Assembly (NCBI GenBank): GCA_003255025.1
Contig: QANY01009387.1
Coordinates: forward strand, 1,922,001-1,986,000
DNA from: Datisca glomerata
Lineage: Eukaryota > Streptophyta > Magnoliopsida > Cucurbitales > Datiscaceae
DNA length: 64,000 nucleotides
Direction of reading: 5' to 3'
Part shown: one piece after another, positions 56,306 to 64,000 of the stretch
Numbering within the stretch: position 1 is the first letter of the stretch
Layout of the letters: every line of letters starts with the position of its first letter
Notes under the pieces: generated by a model
The model's input: the letters and a program-made list of their open reading frames with translations, nothing else
Told to the model about the DNA's origin: nothing
Databases searched by the model: none
Position numbers and translations under genes: made by a program

Positions 56306-58850
56306 AACATTCCAAATAGCTTATGCATTTCAAAGGCTTTTTGAAACTTTGTTGATACAATGTGAACCTACTAATGTTAGAAAATTGTGAGATCTTTACT
56401 TTGAAACAATGTCAGAAGACTACAAAAAGACAAATGCAAGTTCATTAGAATTTCAAGTTCAACATACTTTACAAGATGTGCAAGCATTCCTCGATTCCAT
56501 GGGAAAAAGAATCCTTTCTTATGACATACCCAAGTTCAATGATGTATCGTGCTCTACCAACAAGGAAATATTCGATGAGGAGTCAATCGAACTACCAGAT
56601 GAAGATATTGCTACGTCATCAATTTTAAATACAGCTAAAAATATGCATACACGTGTTATACTTGAAAGAGTTACTTCTGGGGAAAGTGGGATTTTTTTCG
56701 TAGATGAACTAGAAGGCACTGAAAAACCTTCATTTATCGTGCATTGCTTGCCAGCATAAGGTCTTGAGGCATGATGGCACTTTTTATTACAAGTTCTAGA
56801 ATGGCTAGTTCAATTATGCCTGGAGTAAGAACTGCTCATTCGAGATTTAATATTCCATTGCAAGCCAGTGAAACAACTATGTGTAGTATATCTAAACACA
56901 ATAGCAAAGCAGAATTGATTCGACGAGCTAACCTTATTATTCGGGATGAAGCACCAATGGTAGTTTAAAACTGCCTTTATTCGCATTGGAGAAAGTGTCT
57001 CCCACGGTAAGGTTTTACACATAGGGCCAGCTACTTTCTTTGTCTCGCTTGCCGTTAGTTCGTCTAGCTCCCTTCGATTGGGGTGACCTCCCTCTTTACC
57101 AGTTTCCATTTCCGGGAGTGAATGTTGGAAGTTCAGACAGAGGATCAAGTGTGAACATTCAACCCAAGACGTCTTGGGGATCGACAATAGCTAAGCATTA
57201 TGGCCATCGCAGTTCAAGCTACGTATGGGTGGCGTACAACCTACAGGCTTCTTAGCCAAAAGAAAAAGAACAAAAAAAAGATGCATGCTTTGGTACTTTG
57301 AGTCTAATCTTAGACAAAGAGCAAGGAGGATATGAAGCACTGCTAGGTAGACCATGGCGCCAACCAGGGTGAATCATGACTGGGATAATAAAAAAATGTC
57401 TCAAGCAGTGAAAGGCAGGATGGCATCCTAAGGTGCTACTAAATGAAAGGTTCTTATTAACGTCCATGAATGAGAAAGAATAGATCGAACGGCCGAATCG
57501 GAAAAATTTTGTGCTATCATATAGCTTTGTATCAGCTAAGTTCACGAGTTGGAGATAAGCGGACAAGAACAGCTGACCCCCGCCTCTCCGCCTCCGGATG
57601 ATTCTACCATAGAGGCCAACGATAGACAAGAACTCCCCCCGAACACATCTTACAACTTTCATCGTACTGTACTCTCCAATGGTTAGCATGTCAGCAGCAG
57701 CAAGATCTGAATCACGAAGGCTAACTTCAGTGGTAGATGCTGGGTAGTATTGGTTCTTGGAACATAGGTCATTCTCGGTGATGGGTTGACACCAGTTTCC
57801 TTATTCGCCACTTTGCATTCATGACGGGCATGACCTTGTCGTTTGCAAGGCGTGCAGAACTTAGGTATTAAAAAAGAAACAATTTCTTAAAAAAATTTAC
57901 CATAGAAACAGTTGATCGAATCGAACATTAAGAGATATAATGGATTGTTCTAAACCATTTGTTGGAAATATATTTTTCTTTGGAGGAGATTTCATATAAG
58001 TCGTATCGGTTGTCCCACGAGCAACAAGCCAACAAATAGTTGTTGATGAGTTTGGTAAGATCATACCTTCGGGAGAAGATAGAAATACTAAAACTAACAA
58101 AACAAATGAGAGCTCAAAATGATTAATTTTTTGCAGATTATCTAATCAATATTGGTAATGGATCTGAGAAGACAATAAATAAAGAATTAATTCACTTGCC
58201 AAGTGACATTGTGGTCAGAGATGAAGATTTAAAAAGTTTAGAGGACAAGCTTGTTAATCATGTTTTCCCAGATCTTACGAAGAATGCTACTTCAACTAAC
58301 TATATTGCACAACGTGCAATTCTATCAACAATGAATGAATTTGTTGACCACCTTAACAGAAAATTGATAGATATATTCCATGGAGAGAGTAAAAGATTTC
58401 ATGAGCTTTGACGAAGTAATTGATGATACGCATAACTACTATCAAGAAGAATTTTCAATTCATTATTGCCAAACGGTGTTCCACCTCACATGATATAATT
58501 AAAGATAAATTGTCCGATAATACTTTTATGTAACTTAGACCAATTAAAGTGTCTTTGTAATGGTACAAAGATGGTTTGTCATGGATTTAGCAGACATATC
58601 ATTGATGCAAAGATCACAATTGGTCAACACAATTGGTCAACACACGTGAAAACATGTTTTCATTCCTTGTATTCTATTAAGCCCAACAAACGATGAAGGA
58701 TATCCATTTAAACTCAAAAGAAAATAATTTCTAATACGCCTTTGCTTTGCTATGACTATTAATAAAGTACAAGGACAAACAATATTTTATGTTGGAATAT
58801 AGCAAGAACTACTTGTTCATGGAGGGATGCATCTTCTGTCTATCATTCAA
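56306..58850 (+). pseudogene. Helitron PIF1-like helicase, C-terminal part, dead and interrupted
   Basis: Reading across frames: TFQIAYAFQRLFETLLIQCE, MSEDYKK, QDVQAFLDSMGKRI, then a ruined Walker A (FFVDELEGTEKPS where GGTGKT is expected), SSIMPGVRTAHSRFNIPL and the Walker B region ANLIIRDEAPM. Sequence breaks at about 56962 and resumes at about 57898 with TLRDIM, DCSKPFVGNIFFFGGDF, LPSDIVVRDEDLKSLEDKL, LSTMNEFVDHLNRKLIDIFH, PPHMI, LCNGTKMVCHGF and finally FAMTINKVQGQT. These are helicase motifs of the Helitron RepHel transposase in order. Stops, frameshifts and the insert show it is inactive. The Rep (HUH) domain was not found upstream. Confidence 0.9.
56962..57897. other. About 0.93-kb insert of organelle-like DNA in the Helitron helicase
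   Basis: This block is plainly less AT-rich than its surroundings and has long minus-strand open stretches (57187-56960, 57689-57252). Phrases such as GAAGGGAGCTAG and the GC-rich CCCCCGCCTCTCCGCCTCCGG run look like plant mitochondrial intron or intergenic DNA. It carries no known protein that I recognise. It falls exactly between helicase segments that are contiguous in intact Helitrons. Mitochondrial origin (NUMT) is a judgement from composition and texture; plastid or other nuclear origin is possible. Confidence 0.5.
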
Positions 58851-60717
58851 CATCCAACTTTGTTAGGAACAATTATTGTATAGGTTTTGTTCATTTATTA
58901 GATTATGTATTTATTTGTTCAATATTATTTTATTAATGTTTAGGTAGGGTAAACGATGAGGGTGCTAAGGAGATGTTTGTCTTGCTGAGATGTCTGGGTG
59001 CATCTACTGATACCTATCACAAACAATTTTAAATATAAAAAAGTTCTCAAATGTAAACTATATAGTATTGTACATGAGCATATTTTATCAACAGATAAAA
59101 TTCGGAATTTTAATTACAATTTTTTACATTATGACGCACTTAGTAACATGATCGACCTTTACTCAAAAGTATGTTAGAAGAAATTATATTATATGAATTA
59201 ATACCCTTTTAATTAGGCATATAATCTAATACCTTAAAAAGAGTTTTAGCGAATGAGAAACTTTTGAAATCATTTTTATCCTTCAAATTTTATCTTTTTT
59301 TCATTTTAGAAAAACCTTTGCACTATCCTTTTATTTTGTTTCTTATATTATAATAGATCATACAAAAATACTCCTTTGTTTTTTTTGTTATATATTATTA
59401 ATAGAACATTTATCTTTAATTTGAATATAATATTTAGAGACGTATTTTATGGAAATTAATATCATTTATAGTCTCTAATTTATAGTATCTATATACATAT
59501 CAACAAACTACTTTTGCATACACATATCCATAATCCTTCTATATTCTTTGTAGTATAATATAATATAATATATCTATAATTTATAACATATATAATCTAT
59601 AGTTTAAAACCTATATAAGTGGGACTTGAAGGACAAGTTTTTTTACTGCCCATCTTTAAAACCTATACCACGAAAGTAACCAGCCTTTCATTTTACTTGC
59701 TATGTTTTAACTATTTAATAAAATTAGTGAAATCTTTAATTATCTATAATCTAAATAAAATACTTTAAATTAGGACTTTCAATATTCTTTACTATCAAGA
59801 ATGATTATGCTTGAGCAAAGTTTTGATTCATTGTATAATAGAATGAATGATGGGTAAATTTAGAAAATTTTAATTTTTAGATATTTTTACTACACATTTT
59901 CTTTTTAGATAAGATTACATTATTATAGAATTTGAATTAGTAATCTTGAAAAGTGGAAAAGTCATTTTGCGTTAAAATAAAACTCATCACCTTTTCTTTT
60001 TTCACAATGGCAGCAAAATGAGACTAAAAGATAGCCCTTCGTCTGTGCAATGAACATTGGAGAGAATAAGAGATTTTATTGTTAGTTCTTACAAAATATG
60101 TTATTCAAACTGTTCTGTTCAATGCAATATTGTGCATTTTTGTATCCATCTCTCTGCATAGATATTTGATTGATTATTTGTAAATTTAAAATAGGTTGTT
60201 TCAGAATTTTATATTTAAACTTTAACTGGAACATTCAAAGACGCTCAAATTTTATTTCAATTGGTAAACTCTATATCCCTTCTCTTAATTCATTTGTCAT
60301 CGAGTTCTTCTGTGGCCTAATATGACTTTTCTATTTCAGTTATTTTGGTCGTTTACTTTTGAATTATGCAATTCTATATCTATTAAGAGATTAGTCCAAT
60401 TGGTGTTCTGATTTTTTTTATTGTTCTCATGTTGAACTTTTATGCTTCAGCTGCTAGATTTAAGCATATTCTTCTAACGTTGATGATACTGTGTAATTTT
60501 TCTTCATGAACCTATTTAATGAATGTGTTTGAATTTTATCAAAAATCTTATATTTTAATGACTACTAGATTTATGCATGTTGTTTATGGTTAACCGAATA
60601 GTGTAATATCATTACCAAGAAGTTTAATGACATATGAGAATATTTTTAATCACATAGTTACGTATAAAATTAATTTTATGCCATGAATCACGTGCAAAAC
60701 ACGTAGAAAAATGCTAG
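58851..60717. other. AT-rich DNA, probably Helitron 3' noncoding region
   Basis: No gene. A candidate Helitron 3' terminus lies at 60690-60717: a short hairpin ACGTG-CAAAA-CACGT, nine bases, then CTAG followed by T, matching the hairpin-plus-CTRR rule. If correct, the element reaches from before 56306 to 60717. Confidence 0.45.
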
Positions 60718-62450
60718 TCATATATCAATGGAGCTAAGAGGGGATAAATATTTTTTGACATAAATTACCCTAACTATTTCATGTAATTCCTTAATTGTTC
60801 TTCATAAATATTAAGACTAAATATTAAAAACGTATAATTAAATGATAAATATTTAGATTTTAGACAATATTGTTTAAATTTTTTTTAGAGATTTTTAAAT
60901 TTTTCTGTATGTACATGATAATTAAATATTTTAATTTTTCTATGTGTCACATTGAATCATTATTGAGTAATACTTTGTATAATTTTTCTTTTAATTATGT
61001 CTTATGTCATTGGTTATTAGGCTGTATTAAACTTTTTTAATATAATCAATTGTACACACTTAATGCTCTATGTCATTTCTTTTTTACATTACTATTATAT
61101 GTTTAGTACTTTTTCACATTTCAGGTATTATTTTAATTGAATCTTTATTATTTAGTATATCACGTGTAACACACGCTTAGGTACCAATAATAATAATAAT
61201 AATAATTAATAATATATTAAAAGGTGAAAGTAGGGGAGAAACTTTTTTGGATAATTTTATCCACCTTCATTTTTATTAATCATAAAATGCCCATAAAAGT
61301 ACACATAACGTATTTCTATTTGTCTATCAAATCATAATGTGTCAAAACATACCAATTGAAAAGTGACTTTTGAATTGTGATTTTTGAAATGTAGTATTCA
61401 TTCACGTAATAGCTCTTGCGTTCATGCATTTCTATACTGGGTTCCTAAATTTATCTGAGTTTAGTTTTTCTTATTGTTCTTTGTGTATCATAGTTGATTG
61501 AAATAATACATTAGACGCAAATTTTTGTATCTAAAAAAGTGTCCATTATACGATCATCTTTTATATATATATATATATTTGTATTTGATTATAATTATAT
61601 TATGAATATATAAATTTTTATTCATAAATGACATTGATACTAATTAAAATTATACATGCAACGTACATTAGTAATCTATTAAAGGTTGTGTTATGAGTAT
61701 ATTTAATTATTCATTTACTAAAATTGTAATAAATTTTGAAGGGAACTAGAAAGAAATGAAAGAATAATATTAATTAATGTGTTTACTCAACTATTATAAA
61801 TCGAAACGTTGGGATCACAAACTCGACCCCGGGAACCCCCTTGTTCACACATGGATTGCTAATATAATTTTTAGGGTCTGTTTTTTGATATAGATAATTC
61901 TAGGCCATAATCCTCTAATAATTCGCTTGCCAATAAAACTATCTTGCTTGTTGGAGAATCATTAAAGTTGATAGTAATCTTAATTTGTTAGTAATTATAA
62001 TTTACTTTCTGAGGAGTCTTGAATGCTTCCAAAAAGGGGAAGGAATCAAGAAATAACATGACAAATCAACTCTGAGGGAGCAATTGAACCACATCCAAAC
62101 TTATTTTCACTAATGTATCCTCAATTATATCTATACCAAACGTAATAAATCATAAATTGTCATCAATTTATTCTTTATATTATCATGTATAACTAAATAT
62201 ATCAATCATTTTTGTTACTAATTCAATTATCATCAATATAATTGTCTCACATTACATTTAATTGTAATACATATCAATTTGGTTGTTAATTCTATATTTT
62301 ACCTATCAAGTCATAGAATTAAATATAAAACAATCGTTTAGAGCTCATAAAAGGTATAATGAATATGGATTAATTTTTTTTGTTCCATAAACATGAGAGA
62401 ATTATGTTAAACTTGGAGCATGAAAAAAGGAAAGAGAACAAAATCTAGAA
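60718..62450. other. AT-rich, gene-free DNA
   Basis: No gene recognised. It holds (AAT)n at 61186-61208 and (TA)n at about 61562-61578. Bases 61155-61180 (ATCACGTGTAACACACGC) resemble another Helitron-type terminal hairpin. Confidence 0.4.
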
Positions 62451-62549
62451 AAATACTTTTTTCGTATTGATATAAACAGAGTACAAGTGTTCTCATGTAT
62501 ATATAATTAAAAGTTGAAGAAAGTAAGAATGGAAACAATCTCTATACTA

Positions 62550-62592
62550 AAATTAAGGAGATTTACTAAAATTAAGGAGATTTACAATAAAG
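62550..62592. repeat. 19-bp direct duplication in the third copia LTR
   Basis: CTAAAATTAAGGAGATTTA occurs twice in tandem within the sequence left of the third copia element's polypurine tract. Confidence 0.85.
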
Positions 62593-62685
62593 ATAATTGA
62601 TACCCAATAAAGAAAGTTGGATAACCAAAATTGTTGTACCAAAATTGCTTGATTATGGAGAATTTTCTAATTTCAACACTCCCAC

Positions 62686-64000
62686 TCAAGTTGAAGCATG
62701 TATGTTCAAGATGCCCAACTTGCGTAAATGAGAATGAAATATAGCCTTTCCAAGTGGCTTAGTAAACGTATCTGCAACTTGAGTGTTTGATGGAGTAATA
62801 ACAGTAGAAATTTGTCCTAATTGAATTTTTTCTCTTAGCACATGGCAATCCATTTCAATGTGTTTTGTTCGTTCATGAAAAACTTGAGCTGCCGCAATAT
62901 GTAGTGTTCCTTGATTGTCACAGTACAACTTAGCATGACCTATTAACTTGTAAATCTTGTAAGAGATATTTCAACCAAATAAATTCACAAGTGATTGCTA
63001 TCATTGCCCTATATTCCGCTTCTGCTGAAGAACGAGAGATGATTGATTGTTTCTTTGTCTTCCAAGAGATGAGAGAAGTTCCAAGAAAAATACAATATCC
63101 AGAAATTGATCTTCTTGTAGTAGGACATTCTCCTCAATCTACATCACAGAACCCAATTAAGTTCAGTTTGTTTTGTGTTCAGAAAAATAGGCAATGTCCA
63201 GGTGTGCCTTTCAAATATCGTAGAACCTGAATTGTTGCATCTACGTGTGGTTTGCGAGGCTCATACATAAATTTTGATGAGAAGGTGCACCGAGTAAGTG
63301 ATATCTGACATTATGATTGTAAGATAAATAAGCCAACCAACAAGTCTTATGTATTGTGATGGATTTTTAAGAAGTTCTCCATCTGATGGAGTGATTTTTA
63401 AATTTTCTTCCATAGGGAACTTGGCTGAGCCCTTCCAAGAAGACACATATCATCAAGGACATTCAATGTATACTTTCTTTGCGAAATAGAAATCCCTTCT
63501 TTAGAATGAGCCACTTCTATCCCTTAGAAGTATTTTAATTTTCCAAGATCCTTGATGCGAAATTGTTCATGTAGGAACCTTTTCACAGCTGCTATTGTGG
63601 TGACATCATTTCCTGTGATTATCATGTCGTCTACATAGATTAATACTGTAGTGAATGATTCTCCACGTATTTGGGTGAAAAGAGAATAATTTGCCATGGA
63701 TCGTTTGAAGCCTGCTTTTCGAATAGTCCTAGAAATTTTTTATTACCAGTTACGAGAAGCTTGCTTTAACCCGTATAACAATTTGTTCAGTCGATAAACT
63801 AGATTTTTCCCCTGTTGAATGTAACCAGGAGGTGGGATCATTTATACTTCCTCGTTAATATCACCATAAATGAAAGCATTTTGAACATCAAATTGGTGAA
63901 GTGACCAATTTCTCGTAGCAATTATTGCATGTAGACATCGAACAATAACTAGTTTAGCAACTTATGCAAAAGTCTCATTATAATTTGTCCCCTCAACTTG
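62686..64000 (-). pseudogene. Copia RT and RNase H of the third element, partial
   Basis: RNase H end at 62928-62686: [50 protein letters not shown]. Upstream RT pieces include NPSQYIRLVGWLIYLTI (63446-63261) and the catalytic motif IYVDDMIITGND near 63645-63605. Frameshifts separate the pieces and the 5' part continues past the window. Confidence 0.9.

Larger units (their letters stand above)
62455..64000 (-). mobile_element. Third Ty1/copia element, cut by the window edge
   Basis: Minus-strand copia element whose 3' end is inside the window. The polypurine tract (complement of CTCCCACTCAAGTTG, 62679 on) abuts an LTR end TTTCAACA at 62678. The left limit of the LTR (about 62455) is a guess. 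Its layout resembles the short-LTR element at 9759-14677, down to the CAAGTTGGGCATC / CAAGCTGGGCATG tract before the polypurine tract, so they are related lineages. Confidence 0.85.

Noticed and set aside
56810..57187. 125-codon minus-strand ORF spanning helicase and insert
   Set aside because: It crosses the junction between antisense helicase sequence and the insert, so it cannot be one ancestral gene.
57252..57689. 145-codon minus-strand ORF in the organelle-like insert
   Set aside because: Open by composition only. I recognise no mitochondrial or nuclear protein, so it is described as part of the insert.
61155..61180. Second Helitron-like hairpin with CTTAGG
   Set aside because: The terminal tetranucleotide does not fit CTRR and there is no supporting coding sequence.
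61800..61850. Possible tRNA-like GGGATCACAAACTCGACCCC
   Set aside because: No acceptor stem or T-loop could be folded by eye.
1..64000. CRISPR arrays, operons, toxin or phage systems
   Set aside because: The DNA is plant nuclear; the only tandem arrays are a 37-bp promoter repeat and a 45-bp retrotransposon spacer, neither with repeat-spacer structure.

Overview
The window is nuclear DNA from a flowering plant, most likely a eudicot. Genes have plant-type short exons with AT-rich GT-AG introns. The encoded families (a plant ELMO-domain protein, DUF642, MAP65, NF-YC13-like) and the transposons (Ty1/copia, Tat-type Ty3/gypsy, hAT, Mutator, Helitron) are those of land plants. The species cannot be named from the sequence. 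There are no CRISPR arrays, operons or bacterial features.

The left third (1-20.6 kb) holds the living genes. In order they are a nine-exon ELMO-domain gene (+, 238-3676), a three-exon secreted DUF642 cell-wall protein gene (+, 4633-6031), a complete U6 snRNA gene with its Pol III promoter (-, 6557-6658), an eleven-exon MAP65 microtubule-bundling protein gene (+, 15763-19072) and a single-exon NF-YC13-like histone-fold gene (-, 19993-20415) convergent with MAP65. A Mutator-like terminal-inverted-repeat (TIR) element and a complete but decayed copia element with very short LTRs lie between U6 and MAP65.

From 20.7 kb onward the window is mainly a graveyard of mobile DNA. It contains two more Mutator-like long-TIR elements, a MuDR transposase remnant, a 31-bp perfect hairpin, a solo Tat LTR, and a hAT-like element that carries an intact SEC24 zinc-finger exon. 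That hAT-like element sits in the intron upstream of an orphan last exon of the proteasome ATPase RPT6. Next come a decayed hAT transposase gene, an orphan exon of a plant glycine-rich surface protein, and a 5'-truncated Tat gypsy element. The gypsy element has a 45-bp tandem repeat, an antisense ORF, a 3' LTR and a nested 454-bp hAT-type MITE. It is followed by a copia element with 1.6-kb LTRs, split by a nested 1.87-kb solo LTR and bounded by a TATAA target-site duplication. After that lies a dead Helitron helicase gene interrupted by about 0.9 kb of GC-richer, organelle-like DNA. The right edge cuts a third copia element.

The genes do not form a pathway or system. The most interesting part is the pile-up of host gene fragments (RPT6, SEC24, the glycine-rich protein, and unidentified inserts in TIR elements) among transposons, and the organelle-like insert inside the Helitron helicase. 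I found no convincing new biochemical system. Exon structures were worked out by eye from splice signals, reading phase and remembered family sequence, without alignment or RNA data.
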